NCBI RefSeq assembly: GCF_000935215.1
Contig: NZ_JXXD01000315.1
Span: 1 to 64,000, forward strand
Direction of reading: 5' to 3'
Source of the DNA: Stutzerimonas stutzeri
GTDB taxonomy: Bacteria > Pseudomonadota > Gammaproteobacteria > Pseudomonadales > Pseudomonadaceae
Length of the DNA: 64,000 nucleotides
Each line of letters begins with the position of its first letter. The stretch's first letter is position 1. The notes below the pieces were generated by a model. It was given only the letters and a program-made list of their open reading frames with translations, was not told the DNA's origin and did no database searches. The position numbers were made by a program, and so were the translations under genes. This document shows, piece by piece, positions 16,569-26,555 of this stretch.

Positions 16569-17009
16569 TCAATAGCGGTCACGAAGACCCGGCGGAACAC
16601 TGGGCGGCGCGACCGGCTCCCACGGGCCATCGGGGCGCCCAGCACAGTACCAGTCGCCATCCCACCGGTAATACAGGCGCTCCCGGTAAAAGAGATCACG
16701 CCCCTCCACGACATAGACCCCAAGACGATTGTCCCAGTGCGCAGCCACGTGCGGTGGTGGCGCATAACGCGGATGGCTCTTCTGGGTAGTTGGAGCCCTG
16801 GGTGCCGGTGGCGCCTTGATAGGAGGGGGTGAGATAACCGGCCCACTGGGCTCGGGCGCACGCGGCACCGGACTTGGAGCAGGCCCCTGAGGCGCGGAAC
16901 CGTAGGGATTACCTGCGCAAGCGCCGAGCGCCAATGTCAATCCGAGCAGTACGACCCGCGGGCCGAACCGCGCAAGCCTAAGCGGGTGTGCTGACGAATT
17001 CGTGTGCAT
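16569..17009 (-). CDS. Proline-rich lipoprotein, function unknown
   Basis: A 146-residue predicted lipoprotein: charged start, hydrophobic stretch RVVLLGLTLALG and lipobox LGAC (Cys31). Residues ~35-85 are very proline-rich (PQGPAPSPVPRAPEPSGP), a likely extended linker across the envelope. The C-terminal ~60 residues hold aromatic repeats (DRLGVYVVEGRDLFYRERLYYRWDGDWYC) like those in other small envelope lipoproteins of unknown role. It lies 18 bases downstream of ccmI on the same strand and may be read through from the ccm operon. Confidence 0.75.
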   Translation of the reverse strand: MHTNSSAHPLRLARFGPRVVLLGLTLALGACAGNPYGSAPQGPAPSPVPRAPEPSGPVISPPPIKAPPAPRAPTTQKSHPRYAPPPHVAAHWDNRLGVYVVEGRDLFYRERLYYRWDGDWYCAGRPDGPWEPVAPPSVPPGLRDRY

Positions 17010-17026
17010 CTCTACCTCATGGGTGT

Positions 17027-18247
17027 TCAGGGAGCCTCGGCGCGGTCGATCACCAGATCAATGGCGTTATCGCTCGCAGTATCAAGCGCTTCGCTTTGAC
17101 CCATCCACTCACCTTTTGTTGCGTCGCCGGAACGGGAGACCCGCGCCATTACCGTGACCTGCTCGACGCTGGAGATCTTCATCGAAGGCACCATCGCATC
17201 GGCATCGCCAAGCGTGACGGTTGCAGGCAGATCGGCAATCGTCAGGCGTTTTGCTGCCAGCGGAACGGGTGGCCCCGCTACCGCGCGAGCGAATACGAAA
17301 ACCGTATCCTGCGGCGAAACCGATTCCGCCACCTTCGGGTCCAGCGCAACCTGAATCTGAAGCGTGGCCCCTGCGTTATCAGCCTTCTCGCTTGCCGCTG
17401 AGGCCTGTTCGGTGGTGGAGCTGCCCCCCTCGATCTGCTGCCGCGCCCGCTCGATGCCGCCACGGATCGCTTCGCGCGAAGGATCTTCTTCGGGAAGCGC
17501 CGCAACCAGTTGCTCCCAGAAGCGCACGGCATCCGGATAACGCGCTTCCTCGAATGCCGCGATGCCAAGCAGGCCGAGACTGGTCACCTCCTGCGGATCG
17601 CCCTGCAGCGCTTCGTCAGTAAGGGCTTGAAGCTTATCGGACCACTGACGGTCACCGGCGAAATAGAGCGCCTGCGCCAGCTGACCGAGCAGCTCGGGCT
17701 GACGGCCCGCAATTTCCACCACGCGCCCGAAAGCCTTGGCTGCGTCGGCTGGACGCTCCTGGTTCATATAAGTACGACCCAGGAAGTACCAGGCTTCGGC
17801 AGAATCCGGCTGCTCCTGTACGGCCTGCTCCAGATGAGCGGTCATTTCCTCGACTGTGCGAGGCTGCTCCGAAAACTGTCGAGCCATCTGAACTTTGTCG
17901 CTGGCGCCCCAATACATATAAAGCCCGTAGCCCATCAGGGGCACCAGAACCGCCGCAATCAGCGGAACGCTGCGACCAAGCTTGGCGATTCGCGGCTTGT
18001 CGCTATTCTCGGTGTCCTCCAACAGCTCGCGTGCAGCATCTGCTCGCCCAGCCTCCAACTGCTCGGCGGTCAAGGTTCCGGCAGAGTGCTGAGAGGTCAA
18101 CTCGGCAAGGCGCTCTTCATACAAGGCAACGTTCAGCGCCGTACGATCTTCTTCGGCCTGGGCTCGACGGCCACGCAGGATGGGTAACAACAAAAAGGCC
18201 AATGCCACCAGCAGCAAGGCGCCGGCGGCTATCCAGAAATCGATCAT
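17027..18247 (-). CDS. ccmI: Cytochrome c biogenesis protein CcmI (CycH)
   Basis: A 406-residue apocytochrome chaperone of System I. Two transmembrane helices (about 3-23 and 95-113) flank a cytoplasmic leucine-rich, charged segment ([13 protein letters not shown]). The periplasmic part has TPR motifs (~140-250: [23 protein letters not shown]) that hold the apocytochrome C-terminus, and a C-terminal beta-rich domain. Its start overlaps the ccmH stop by four bases. Last ccm gene of the operon. Confidence 0.94.
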   Translation of the reverse strand: MIDFWIAAGALLLVALAFLLLPILRGRRAQAEEDRTALNVALYEERLAELTSQHSAGTLTAEQLEAGRADAARELLEDTENSDKPRIAKLGRSVPLIAAVLVPLMGYGLYMYWGASDKVQMARQFSEQPRTVEEMTAHLEQAVQEQPDSAEAWYFLGRTYMNQERPADAAKAFGRVVEIAGRQPELLGQLAQALYFAGDRQWSDKLQALTDEALQGDPQEVTSLGLLGIAAFEEARYPDAVRFWEQLVAALPEEDPSREAIRGGIERARQQIEGGSSTTEQASAASEKADNAGATLQIQVALDPKVAESVSPQDTVFVFARAVAGPPVPLAAKRLTIADLPATVTLGDADAMVPSMKISSVEQVTVMARVSRSGDATKGEWMGQSEALDTASDNAIDLVIDRAEAP

Positions 18248-18714
18248 GAGTCTTTTTTATCCAGAAGCTGGGCGAGACGTTCGCGCTCGGTCTCGGAAAG
18301 GGTTGATGCAGGTGCCTTTTCGACCCGGCGACGACGCACCAGAATCACGGTCAGCACGCCGAAGCCGAGGACCAGCAAACCAACCGGCCCATACCAGAGC
18401 AGCATGGTTTTCGCGTTTACCGGCGGCTTGTAACGAACGAAATCGCCGTAGCGATCGACGAGATAGTCGACGATCTGGTCATTGCTTTGGCCCTCTTCCA
18501 GCATGCGGAAGATTTCCTGGCGCAGGTCCATGGCGATCGGCGCGTTGGAATCGGCGATGTTCTGGTTCTGGCACTTCGGGCAGCGCAGCTCTTCGGTTAG
18601 GGTGCGGTAGCGCTCACGCTCGGCTTCGTCCCTGAATTCATAGGTATCGATTGCTGCCTGGGCGGTCGTGACCAGGAACAGACCAAGCAGCGCACCGCGG
18701 ATCAGTCGTTTCAT
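18244..18714 (-). CDS. ccmH: Cytochrome c maturation protein CcmH (CycL)
   Basis: A 156-residue thioredoxin-like apocytochrome thiol reductase. Signal peptide 1-20, the redox motif [19 protein letters not shown] (about 43-61), and one C-terminal transmembrane helix (about 105-125, [22 protein letters not shown]). It reduces the heme-binding CXXCH Cys pair in the periplasm with CcmG. It overlaps both ccmG and ccmI by four bases. Confidence 0.96.
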   Translation of the reverse strand: MKRLIRGALLGLFLVTTAQAAIDTYEFRDEAERERYRTLTEELRCPKCQNQNIADSNAPIAMDLRQEIFRMLEEGQSNDQIVDYLVDRYGDFVRYKPPVNAKTMLLWYGPVGLLVLGFGVLTVILVRRRRVEKAPASTLSETERERLAQLLDKKDS

Positions 18715-19241
18715 TCGTCCACCAGCTCCTGATAGAGCGCTGCCAGCTGTTCTCGCCAGACCCGATCGTCGATCACGCCGACGAACTTGTGGCGGATGAT
18801 GCCCTGCTTGTCGATGAGGAAGGTTTCAGGAGCGCCATAGACTCCCAAATCCAGCCCAAGACTGCCGCGTTCGTCGCGGATGTTCAGCTGATAAGGATCG
18901 TGGAACTCGTTGAGCCACTTCAACGCCGCGGCGTTGTCGTCCTTGTAGTTGACTCCATGAATCACCACACCCTGAGCTGCAAGACGGTTCAGCACTGGGT
19001 GCTCGACCTTGCAGGCGACACACCAGGTCGCCCACACGTTGACCAGCGCCGGCTTGCCCTTGAGGTCCTCGGCGGTGATGACGCGCTGCTCGTCTTCCAC
19101 CGACGGCAGCGAGAACGCCGGTAGTGGCTTGCCGATCAGCGCCGAAGGCAGCTCGGAAGGATCGAGGAACAGGCCGCGATAAAGGAACACTGCAACCACC
19201 AGGAAAATCACCAGCGGCAGCAACATCAGCAATCGTTTCAC
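18711..19241 (-). CDS. ccmG: Thiol:disulfide interchange protein CcmG/DsbE
   Basis: A 176-residue membrane-tethered thioredoxin-fold protein: N-terminal helix (about 3-22), then the active site WATWCVACKVEHP (about 70-82) and the cis-Pro segment YGAPETFLID. It passes electrons to CcmH and apocytochrome c. It starts two bases after the ccmF stop. Confidence 0.96.
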   Translation of the reverse strand: MKRLLMLLPLVIFLVVAVFLYRGLFLDPSELPSALIGKPLPAFSLPSVEDEQRVITAEDLKGKPALVNVWATWCVACKVEHPVLNRLAAQGVVIHGVNYKDDNAAALKWLNEFHDPYQLNIRDERGSLGLDLGVYGAPETFLIDKQGIIRHKFVGVIDDRVWREQLAALYQELVDE

Positions 19242-19242
19242 A

Positions 19243-21216
19243 TCAGGCTCCTTGTGCGGCCATGCCCAGCGCTTCGCGCACGCGGGTCTTCACCTTGACT
19301 CGATAACGACGATCACTCGCCGCCAGCACACCGCCGAGCCCCATCATCAGCGCTCCGAGCCAGATCCAGCGAACGAAGGGCTTGATGTGAACACGCACGG
19401 CCCACGCCCCATCACCCAGCGGCTCACCCAGCGCGACATAAAGGTCGCGGGTGAAGCCCGCATCGATACCCGCCTCGGTCATCGGCATCTGCTGCACGGT
19501 GTACAGGCGCTTTTCCGGGTGCAGCGTGGCGATCTGCTTGTCGCCGTCGAGCACGCGAATGGTCGCCTTGTCCGACGTGAAGTTCGGTCCTTCGTGATGC
19601 ACCGCGCCTTCGAAGACGAACTCATAGCCGCCAAGCGACAGCGACTCCCCAGGAGCCAGGCGCAGATCGCGCTCCGCACTTTGGTGGCTGGTGAGTACCA
19701 CGCCAATGGCACAGACCGCCAGCCCGAGGTGCGCCAGATGCATGCCCCAGTAGCTTGGCGCGAGGCTGCGCATGCCCTTGAACAAACCCTTGTGGCGCGT
19801 CTTGTCCAGCAGATCACGGACGCCAGCGATCACCACCCAGGCCGCCAGCAAGGACACTGCAAGCACCGCCCAGTTGAAGTCACCGAACAGCAACGAGCCC
19901 AGACCACCAAGCACTACGCTGGTGATCAGCACTGGCGTGAGCATGCCGAGCAACCACTTCAGCGGAGTGTCCTTCCAGCGCACCAGGATTCCGACACCCA
20001 ACGTCAGCATCAGCGCGCCAATCAGCGGAACGAACATCGCATTGAAGTACGGTGGGCCGACGGAAAGCTTGGCACCGGACAATGCGTCCAGCAGCAGCGG
20101 ATAGAGCGTGCCGAGGAGAATCATCGCCGTGGCGACGACCAACAGCAGGTTATTGACTAGCAGCAGAGTCTCGCGCGACCACAGGCCGAACCCGACCTGG
20201 CTTTTGACCACAGGCGCGCGCATGGCAAACAGCGTCAGCGAGCCGCCTACCACCATCAGCAGAAAGATCAGAATGAACACGCCACGCTCGGGATCGGTAG
20301 CAAACGCGTGCACCGACGTCAGCACGCCGGAACGGACCAGGAAGGTCCCAAGCAGGCTCAGCGAGAACGCCGCGATTGCCAGCAACACGGTCCAGCTCTT
20401 GAACACGCCGCGCTTCTCGGTCACTGCCAACGAGTGAATCAGCGCCGTACCGACCAGCCAGGGCATGAAGGAGGCGTTTTCCACCGGATCCCAGAACCAC
20501 CAGCCGCCCCAGCCGAGCTCGTAATAGGCCCACCAGGAGCCAAGGGCAATGCCCAGGCCGAGGAAGGCCCAGGCGACGAGCGTCCAAGGACGCGACCAGC
20601 GTGCCCAGGCCGCGTCAAGGCGACCACCGAGCAACGCGGCGATCGCAAAGGCGAACGCCACCGAGAAACCCACGTACCCCATGTAAAGCATGGGCGGGTG
20701 GACGATCAAACCGAAATCCTGCAGCAGTGGATTGAGGTCACGTCCATCCATTGGAACCTGCGGCAGCAGCCGCTCGAAGGGGTTCGAGGTGACGATAAGA
20801 AAGAGCAGGAAACCGATGCTGATCAAACCCATGACGCCGAGCACGCGCGCCAGCATGTCTTCCGGTAGCTGGCGGGAGAAGATCGCCACGGCAAAGGTCC
20901 AGCCGGCCAGGATGAAGGCCCACAGCAGCAAGGAGCCTTCGTGAGCGCCCCAGACTGCGCTGAACTTGTAGTACCAGGGCAAGGCACTGTTGGAGTTGTG
21001 GGCGACGTAGGCAACGGAGAAATCGTCGACCATGAAGGCGTAGGTCAGGCAGGCGAAGGAGAAACCGAGAAAGGCGAACTGACCCCAGGCGGCTGGTTGG
21101 GCCAGGCCCATCCACTGTCGGTCACCGCGCCAAGCACCGATCAGCGGCAGCGTGGCCTGGACCACTGCCAGGCACAGCGCCAGAATCATCGCCAGATGGC
21201 CGAGCTCGGGAATCAT
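19243..21216 (-). CDS. ccmF: Heme lyase subunit CcmF
   Basis: A 657-residue polytopic membrane protein with about fifteen hydrophobic segments, the core of the System I holocytochrome synthetase. The WWD heme-handling motif reads [20 protein letters not shown] (about 230-249). Other family blocks are [13 protein letters not shown] and the periplasmic C-terminal loop ([14 protein letters not shown], with a GxYxV-type start). Full length compared with E. coli CcmF (647). It overlaps the ccmE stop by four bases. Confidence 0.97.
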   Translation of the reverse strand: MIPELGHLAMILALCLAVVQATLPLIGAWRGDRQWMGLAQPAAWGQFAFLGFSFACLTYAFMVDDFSVAYVAHNSNSALPWYYKFSAVWGAHEGSLLLWAFILAGWTFAVAIFSRQLPEDMLARVLGVMGLISIGFLLFLIVTSNPFERLLPQVPMDGRDLNPLLQDFGLIVHPPMLYMGYVGFSVAFAFAIAALLGGRLDAAWARWSRPWTLVAWAFLGLGIALGSWWAYYELGWGGWWFWDPVENASFMPWLVGTALIHSLAVTEKRGVFKSWTVLLAIAAFSLSLLGTFLVRSGVLTSVHAFATDPERGVFILIFLLMVVGGSLTLFAMRAPVVKSQVGFGLWSRETLLLVNNLLLVVATAMILLGTLYPLLLDALSGAKLSVGPPYFNAMFVPLIGALMLTLGVGILVRWKDTPLKWLLGMLTPVLITSVVLGGLGSLLFGDFNWAVLAVSLLAAWVVIAGVRDLLDKTRHKGLFKGMRSLAPSYWGMHLAHLGLAVCAIGVVLTSHQSAERDLRLAPGESLSLGGYEFVFEGAVHHEGPNFTSDKATIRVLDGDKQIATLHPEKRLYTVQQMPMTEAGIDAGFTRDLYVALGEPLGDGAWAVRVHIKPFVRWIWLGALMMGLGGVLAASDRRYRVKVKTRVREALGMAAQGA

Positions 21217-21680
21217 TTCGCGTACTCCTGCTTACCGCCCTCGTAGTGCTTCATCATGCCGCTCTTCTCCAGCGCCTGAGTTACTTCGGGCGGCATGTAG
21301 TTTTCGTCATGCTTGGCCAGCACTTCGTCGGCAACCAGAACACCCTCGGAATTGACCCGACCCAGCGCGACGATACCCTGCCCTTCGCGGAACAGGTCCG
21401 GGAGAATTCCCTGGTAAGTGATAGTGATCGCCTTGGCGCCATCAGTGACACGGAAGGCGACGCTGAGTGAGTCGTTGGTACGCTTCACCGAACCCTCTTC
21501 GACCAGGCCGCCTGCTCGAATCCGGGTGCCCTCAGGAGCCTCCCCCGCTGCGATCTGGGTCGGCGTGTAGAACAGGTTGATGTTCTGCTGCAGAGCGGAC
21601 AACGCCAGCGCCACGGCGATACCGACACCGGCGAGGATCGCCAGGACGATGAAAAGACGCTTCTTGCGCACCGGATTCAC
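21213..21680 (-). CDS. ccmE: Heme chaperone CcmE
   Basis: A 155-residue periplasmic, membrane-anchored heme carrier. Helix 8-27 anchors it; the OB-fold follows; the heme-attaching His lies in [13 protein letters not shown] (about residue 124) with the conserved Tyr four residues later. The start is a GTG at 21680 that overlaps the ccmD TGA by two bases (GTGA). Confidence 0.96.
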   Translation of the reverse strand: MNPVRKKRLFIVLAILAGVGIAVALALSALQQNINLFYTPTQIAAGEAPEGTRIRAGGLVEEGSVKRTNDSLSVAFRVTDGAKAITITYQGILPDLFREGQGIVALGRVNSEGVLVADEVLAKHDENYMPPEVTQALEKSGMMKHYEGGKQEYAK

Positions 21681-21853
21681 TTCGACTCCTCCCGGCGCAA
21701 ACGACGCGCCTCATCTTGCAGGTAACGCCGGCGTGCCAAGGCTGGCAGCGCGACGTTGAGAATCAGGACAGCCAGGCTGATGCCATAGGACGTCCAGACG
21801 TACACGCCATGATTGCCCATGGCGATGAAATCCGCGAAGGATGAAAAGTTCAC
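21677..21853 (-). CDS. ccmD: Heme exporter accessory protein CcmD
   Basis: A 58-residue protein too short for routine gene calling. It begins at GTG 21853 (overlapping the ccmC TGA) as [20 protein letters not shown], has one transmembrane helix (about 17-38, [19 protein letters not shown]) and a basic cytoplasmic tail ([18 protein letters not shown]), exactly the CcmD layout. CcmD helps release heme-loaded CcmE from CcmABC. GTGA overlaps at both ends show tight coupling with ccmC and ccmE. Confidence 0.93.
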   Translation of the reverse strand: MNFSSFADFIAMGNHGVYVWTSYGISLAVLILNVALPALARRRYLQDEARRLRREESK

Positions 21854-22605
21854 GAGTTGTTTCCTACCAGAGCCTTGACCTCATTCTTCACCCAGCTGGC
21901 GCGCGATTCGCGACGCAGCACTTCCAGGCGCATGCGCATCAGCAGCACCACTGTGAAGAAGCAGTAGAAGCCGATCACCATCACCAGGAGCGGCAGCCAC
22001 ATTTCAATTGGCATCGCCGGTTTTTCGGTGACGGTGAACGTTGCCGGCTGGTGCAGCGTGTTCCACCACTCCACCGAATACTTGATGATCGGGATGTTCA
22101 CCACTCCGACGATGGCCAGCACAGCGCACGCCTTGGCCGCGCTGTCACGATTGCTGATCGCCTGTCCGAGCGCAATGATGCCGAAGTACAGAAACAGCAG
22201 GATGAGCATTGAGGTCAGCCGTGCGTCCCATACCCACCAGGCACCCCAGGTCGGCTTGCCCCAGACCGCGCCGGTCAACAGGGCGATAAAGGTCATCCAG
22301 GCGCCGATGGGGGCGGCCTGCTGCAGAGCCACATCGGCCAGCTTCATCTTCCAGACCAGCCCGACCACCCCCGCCACTGCGAGCATCACGTAGATCGACT
22401 GAGCGAGAAACGCAGCCGGCACGTGGATATAGATGATCCGGAAGCTGTTGCCCTGCTGGTAATCCTCAGGCGCGAACGCCAGACCCCAGACCACACCGAC
22501 GCTGACCAGCAGCACGGCTGCCCAGGCAAGCCAGGGCAGCCAGCGGCCGCTGATCTCGTAGAACCATTTGGGTGAGCCCAGCTTGTGAAACCATGTCCAG
22601 TTCAT
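21850..22605 (-). CDS. ccmC: Heme exporter/handling protein CcmC
   Basis: A 251-residue membrane protein with six hydrophobic segments that loads heme on CcmE. The WWD motif is [19 protein letters not shown] (about 120-138), and the conserved heme-ligating His is in [13 protein letters not shown] (about residue 60). Length agrees with E. coli CcmC (245). A 93-base gap separates it from ccmB, the only notable gap in the operon. Confidence 0.96.
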   Translation of the reverse strand: MNWTWFHKLGSPKWFYEISGRWLPWLAWAAVLLVSVGVVWGLAFAPEDYQQGNSFRIIYIHVPAAFLAQSIYVMLAVAGVVGLVWKMKLADVALQQAAPIGAWMTFIALLTGAVWGKPTWGAWWVWDARLTSMLILLFLYFGIIALGQAISNRDSAAKACAVLAIVGVVNIPIIKYSVEWWNTLHQPATFTVTEKPAMPIEMWLPLLVMVIGFYCFFTVVLLMRMRLEVLRRESRASWVKNEVKALVGNNS

Positions 22606-22698
22606 CGGATGACTCGTCGTCCAGCGGGACCTTGCAAATGCAGGCCCCGAGATTCGTTACATCGACCGGGTGTGAGCGCCGGCCATCTGGGTGTGTCG

Positions 22699-23370
22699 CT
22701 ATTCGCCAACGCTGATCTTCAGCCCGGCAGCTATCGCAAAGGGTGTAAGGGTCACGGCCAACGCAGTCAGACTGGCCAGCCAAAGCAGGTGACCGACTGC
22801 CGGCAGACCTTGCAACGACGCTTGCAGGGCGCCGCTGCCGAGAATCAGTACCGGGATGTAGAGCGGCAGGATGAGCAACGCCAGCAGCAAGCCACCCCGC
22901 TTTAATCCTACCGTCAACGCCGCGCCCACCGCACCGAGCAGACTCAGAATCGGCGTCCCCAGCAACAGTGAAACCAGCAGCACCGGAATGGTCCCAAGCG
23001 GCAGACCCAACATCAAGCCCAACAGCGGCGCCAGTAGCACCAGCGCCAACCCGGAAAAAGCCCAGTGCGCCAGCACCTTGGCGAGAACCAGGAGCGCGAG
23101 CGGGTGCGGCGAAACGACCCACTGCTCGAGCGAGCCATCTTCGAAATCACTGCGAAAAAGACCATCCAGTGACAGCAGAACGGCCAATAGTGCTGCCACC
23201 CAGACCAAGCCGGGAGAGATGGTTTGCAGAAGCTGAGTCTCCGGCCCTACCGCAAGCGGGAACAACGCGATAACGATGGCGAAGAACACCAGCGGGTTGG
23301 CCAGCTCAGCCGGGCGACGGAACAGCAGACGCGTCTCGCGCGCCAGCAGAAGAGTGAATACGCTGCTCAT
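22699..23370 (-). CDS. ccmB: ABC transporter permease CcmB
   Basis: A 223-residue permease with six hydrophobic segments; opening [30 protein letters not shown] and [18 protein letters not shown] are family-specific. It forms the CcmAB ATPase complex with CcmC and CcmD, which frees holo-CcmE. It overlaps the ccmA stop by four bases. Confidence 0.95.
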   Translation of the reverse strand: MSSVFTLLLARETRLLFRRPAELANPLVFFAIVIALFPLAVGPETQLLQTISPGLVWVAALLAVLLSLDGLFRSDFEDGSLEQWVVSPHPLALLVLAKVLAHWAFSGLALVLLAPLLGLMLGLPLGTIPVLLVSLLLGTPILSLLGAVGAALTVGLKRGGLLLALLILPLYIPVLILGSGALQASLQGLPAVGHLLWLASLTALAVTLTPFAIAAGLKISVGE

Positions 23371-24002
23371 GCGGCTCGCTGTCCCAGATCGAGCTCACAG
23401 TAGCCGGTAGGCTTTTCCGTCAGGCTGTGGTGAGTGGTCAGTACGACCAGTCCGCCCTGCTCGCAATGCGCTGCGAGATGCCTCTCAAGCTGAGCCACGC
23501 CATGTTTGTCGAGCGCGGTAAATGGCTCATCGAGAATCCACAGCGGCGGTGGCGAGAGATACAGACGCGCCAACCCCACGCGGCGCTGCTGGCCAGCAGA
23601 AAGGGTATGACAGGGCACGTCTTCGAACCCGCGCAGTCCCACTTCGGCAAGTGCATGCCATATCGCCTCGCGGCTGGCCGGCTGGTGCAACGCACAGAGC
23701 CAGGTGAGATTCTCCTCAGCTGTCAGCAAGCCCTTGATGCCAGCAGCATGGCCGATCCACAACAGGTTGCGTGCCAGTTCACCACGCTGAGCGCTGAGCG
23801 ACCGGCCCTTGAGCAGCACCTCGCCTGCGGTTGGTTGCATCAGGCCGCATAGCAGGCGCAGCAGACTGGTTTTGCCGCTGCCATTGGGCCCGGAAATCTG
23901 CAGCATTTCCCCACTCTCGAGACGCAGATCCAGCTTGTCGAAAAGCAGCCGCCAATCCCGTTCGCAAGCGAGGGCTACGGCTTCGAGAAAGGGAGTTGAC
24001 AC
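23367..24002 (-). CDS. ccmA: ABC transporter ATP-binding protein CcmA
   Basis: A 211-residue ABC ATPase. Walker [15 protein letters not shown] (about 35-48), signature [16 protein letters not shown] (about 133-148), Walker [13 protein letters not shown]. First gene of the ccm operon. Two GTG codons could start it. The one at 24002 ([16 protein letters not shown]) has TTGAGGTG nine bases upstream; the one at 24014 would overlap that site. Confidence 0.94.
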   Translation of the reverse strand: MSTPFLEAVALACERDWRLLFDKLDLRLESGEMLQISGPNGSGKTSLLRLLCGLMQPTAGEVLLKGRSLSAQRGELARNLLWIGHAAGIKGLLTAEENLTWLCALHQPASREAIWHALAEVGLRGFEDVPCHTLSAGQQRRVGLARLYLSPPPLWILDEPFTALDKHGVAQLERHLAAHCEQGGLVVLTTHHSLTEKPTGYCELDLGQRAA

Positions 24003-24070
24003 GGCTGGCGACACCTCAAGATGAAAAAGGCCTGGCCGCTATACTCAGGAAGCAGGGCCAGGCGGGCGGA

Positions 24071-24076
24071 ATTATA
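24071..24076 (-). promoter_or_regulatory. Candidate -10 box of the ccm operon
   Basis: Perfect TATAAT on the minus strand, about 70 bases before ccmA; the sequence 16-18 bases upstream has no recognisable -35. An inverted repeat GCCTGGCC (24030-24037) / GGCCAGGC (24056-24063) would then lie in the 5' leader. Confidence 0.35.
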
Positions 24077-24138
24077 CATGGCAACCTTTGGTGCCGAGGG
24101 CCGCGAACGCGAAAGGTTGTAAGAGCATTTGAGGAAAG

Positions 24139-25668
24139 ATGACCGAGATCAAGAGTACCACTGCCCTGCCCCCAAGCAGCGCGCCGCGCCAGGCGGCAGC
24201 GGCGAATGACCTCGCTTTGAAACTGCTGCAACCGATGCAAGGCCTTCTGGCGGCTGGCGAAAACGCCGAAGCGGAGGTAGTCAGCATCAGGGAAGCGGCG
24301 CAGGCATTTCGGCTGGTGCTGCGGCTGACCATGGGCAGCGGGCGCCAGGCGACCGTCGAGGTCAGCAGCAACAAGGCGCCGCCACCCGGCACCGCATACG
24401 TCATCACCGCCCTGTCCGACACCCGGTTGCTGGCCGCCCCACAGATCGCCGGGCGCCAGCCCGCCTCGATGATCGACCTTCAACAACTGCCGGTCGGCAG
24501 CGTCATCCAGGGCCGTGTCGTGGCGACCAGTCAACAGCAGCCGGAGGACGGGCAGAAGATCTTCAAGGCGGTCATCAGCCTGCTCAACAGCTCCGTCGCT
24601 GGACAGAAGCTGAATATCGAATCAGCCAACCCGCTGGCACTCGGCAGCCTGCTGACAGCGCAGGTTAAGGGCGACCAATCCCTCGCATTCCTTCCGCTGA
24701 GCGGGCGCCTCGATCAGCTGCATCTCGGCGAGCAACTGGGCGCCCAACACAACCGCCAGGCCTCGCTGGAAGGCCTGTTCAAGGCTCTACAGGGTGGTAT
24801 CGGGGCGCTCCCCGGGGGGCTGCGCGGCGCCGCCGAAAAACTGCTGGGGCTGATACCCGAAATGCAGCAACTGGGCGATGCCAAGGCACTCGCCGCAGCG
24901 CTGGCCAGGAGCGGCGTGTTCCTTGAGGCACGCTTGCTGGCCGGGCAAACCGAAGGACTGCAGGGCGACCTCAAGGCTGGGCTGCTGCGCCTACTGGCGC
25001 AAATGCCCAATCTTCCAGGTAGCACGCCGCTGGCCAGCGCCCAGGCCAGTGCCGCCATGGGCCAGGCGTTGCCTGCATTTGCGCGGCAAGCGCTGGGCTC
25101 CCTGGCGCAAAGCAATGTCCGTCAGCTCGCGCAGGGGTTCCCGCTACCAACCCGGCTGCCGCCTGGTCTGGAAGAAGAAGCCGACCTCGAAATGCTGCTC
25201 AAGCTCGCAGCCGCCGCGGTATCCAGGCTGCAGACCCATCAACTGTCCAGTCTCGCGCAGACACAAATCGGCCCGGACGGCGCCCTCCTCACCACCTGGC
25301 AGCTGGAGCTGCCAATGCGCGACCAGCGCGATATCGTGCCGCTGCAAATCAAGCTGCAGCGCGAAGAAGAGCCGAGAAAGCAGGAAAAGGAGCGTGGCGA
25401 GCCGCTCTGGAAGATCGAACTCGCATTCGATGTCGCACCACTCGGGCCACTGCAAGTTCAAGCACAGTTGACGCGCGGCACCCTCACCAGCCAGCTGTGG
25501 GCCGAGCGCAGTGCCACGGCCCAGTTGGTGGCGACCGAACTTACCCATCTGCGTGAGCGCCTACAGGCAGCCGGGCTGAGTGTCGGAGAACTGAGCTGCA
25601 GGCAAGGAATGCCACCGCAGGGTCCGAGCACCAATCTGGAGCAACGCTTCGTGGACGAAAAGGCATGA
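24139..25668 (+). CDS. Second FliK-like protein (hook-length control C-terminal domain)
   Basis: A 509-residue protein with low-complexity Ala/Gln/Leu-rich N-terminal and middle parts and a C-terminal domain (about 385-490: LELPMRDQRDIVPLQIKLQRE through FDVAPLGPLQVQAQLTRGTLTSQLWAE) like the FliK/Flg_hook domain. A standard FliK is encoded separately at 47123-48361, so this is a paralog of unproved role, probably as a partner of the FlhB-like product that follows. Its stop overlaps that gene's ATG by three bases. It is divergent from ccmA. Homologues sit beside ccm genes in other pseudomonads as far as I recall. Confidence 0.8.
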   Translation: MTEIKSTTALPPSSAPRQAAAANDLALKLLQPMQGLLAAGENAEAEVVSIREAAQAFRLVLRLTMGSGRQATVEVSSNKAPPPGTAYVITALSDTRLLAAPQIAGRQPASMIDLQQLPVGSVIQGRVVATSQQQPEDGQKIFKAVISLLNSSVAGQKLNIESANPLALGSLLTAQVKGDQSLAFLPLSGRLDQLHLGEQLGAQHNRQASLEGLFKALQGGIGALPGGLRGAAEKLLGLIPEMQQLGDAKALAAALARSGVFLEARLLAGQTEGLQGDLKAGLLRLLAQMPNLPGSTPLASAQASAAMGQALPAFARQALGSLAQSNVRQLAQGFPLPTRLPPGLEEEADLEMLLKLAAAAVSRLQTHQLSSLAQTQIGPDGALLTTWQLELPMRDQRDIVPLQIKLQREEEPRKQEKERGEPLWKIELAFDVAPLGPLQVQAQLTRGTLTSQLWAERSATAQLVATELTHLRERLQAAGLSVGELSCRQGMPPQGPSTNLEQRFVDEKA

Positions 25669-25998
25669 CCGACAAGCAGCCACGCCAGGCAATCGCGCTC
25701 AGCTTATGACGGTGTCAACGCGCCAAGTCTGAGCGCCAAGGGTGATGACGAGCTGGCCGAGACGATCCTCGCCATCGCTCGGGAACATGAGGTGCCGATC
25801 TACGAGAACGCCGATCTGGTGAGATTGTTGGCGAAACTGGAGCTGGGCGACGAGATCCCGGAAGCGTTATACCGCACCATCGCGGAGATCATCGCCTTTG
25901 CCTGGTATCTCAAGGGCAAATGCCCACCAGGGTTCCACGAACGGAGCGCAGGCGAACCAGCGCCACCCCTGCCGCAACTCAGTGGGCCTGCGCGTTGA
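25665..25998 (+). pseudogene. FlhB C-terminal-domain (EscU/YscU-like) gene with a one-base frameshift
   Basis: From ATG 25665 (overlapping the FliK-like stop) the frame reads MTDKQPRQAIALS, then TTA and stop TGA at 25707. One base further along, the frame continues as YDGVNAPSLSAKGDDELAET and on to EVPIYENADLVRLLAKLELGDEIP and ALYRTIAEIIAFAWYL, the cytoplasmic C-terminal domain of the FlhB/YscU export family. Dropping a single T in 25703-25706 restores a protein of about 110 residues. Either the gene is recently broken or a base was mis-sequenced. The 3' end overlaps the convergent rhodanese gene by 20 bases. Confidence 0.8.
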
Positions 25999-26419
25999 GT
26001 ACGACGGCTGCACGATCTTCACCAGTGACCTGAGGGAGATCATGCAGCTGCCAGGCGAAATAGCCGGCACGGAAATAGAACACCCGCTGGTAGCCCCAGG
26101 CCACGGCCATTCTTGCGGCTTCCGCGCTACGCGGGCAGATTTCGCTGTCGCAGTAAATCACCAGCGGAAGCTCACGCGGCCACTCCGGCCCGGCCAGGCT
26201 GACGAAATCACTGGCCAGATCGAAGTGCACGGCGCCTTCCACGTGGCCCCATAACCATTCGCGGTCGGCACGCACATCGATGAAGACGGCGCCCAGTTCA
26301 TGAAGGCGCTTGGCTTGAAAGACGTTTACGGTCATTGCGCCGTCCACATCGTCTGGCGCCTCGACGGCCTGAGCGCCAAGCGAAACCATGAACAGCAACA
26401 GAATGAGAGTAAGCCGCAT
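25979..26419 (-). CDS. Periplasmic rhodanese-domain protein
   Basis: A 146-residue exported protein: signal peptide MRLTLILLLFMVSLGAQA, cleaved near residue 18, then one rhodanese domain. The predicted catalytic Cys lies in VIYCDSEICPRSAEAARMA (about 91-109); FIDVRADREWLWGHVEGAVHF is the family's N-terminal block. Start ATG 26419 has AGGAGG six bases upstream; ATG 26422 is adjacent. The role may be sulfur transfer or binding in the periplasm. It lies 137 bases after the DUF2802 gene. Confidence 0.83.
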   Translation of the reverse strand: MRLTLILLLFMVSLGAQAVEAPDDVDGAMTVNVFQAKRLHELGAVFIDVRADREWLWGHVEGAVHFDLASDFVSLAGPEWPRELPLVIYCDSEICPRSAEAARMAVAWGYQRVFYFRAGYFAWQLHDLPQVTGEDRAAVVLNAQAH

Positions 26420-26555
26420 CATTGCCCTCCTCGCCCCAAGCATGGGACCTGGACAAGCTCAGCAATGCCAAGCTGATACGGATTGGAATGTGCAGGGTGT
26501 GGGAGGTTCCGGCGCAAGACCCGGAAGGGACGACCAGTCGACGGAAAAACCGCAA

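Noticed and set aside
24080-24095. Sigma-54-like sequence TGGCAAC-CTTT-GGTGC before the second FliK-like gene
   Set aside because: The GG to GC spacing is one base too long and the -12 box lacks TTGC, so RNA polymerase with sigma-54 should not use it.
25701-25710. Programmed +1 frameshift at TTA-TGA-C
   Set aside because: No Shine-Dalgarno-like stimulator at the RF2 spacing, and TTA to TAT slippage pairs poorly; an insertion or read error is simpler.
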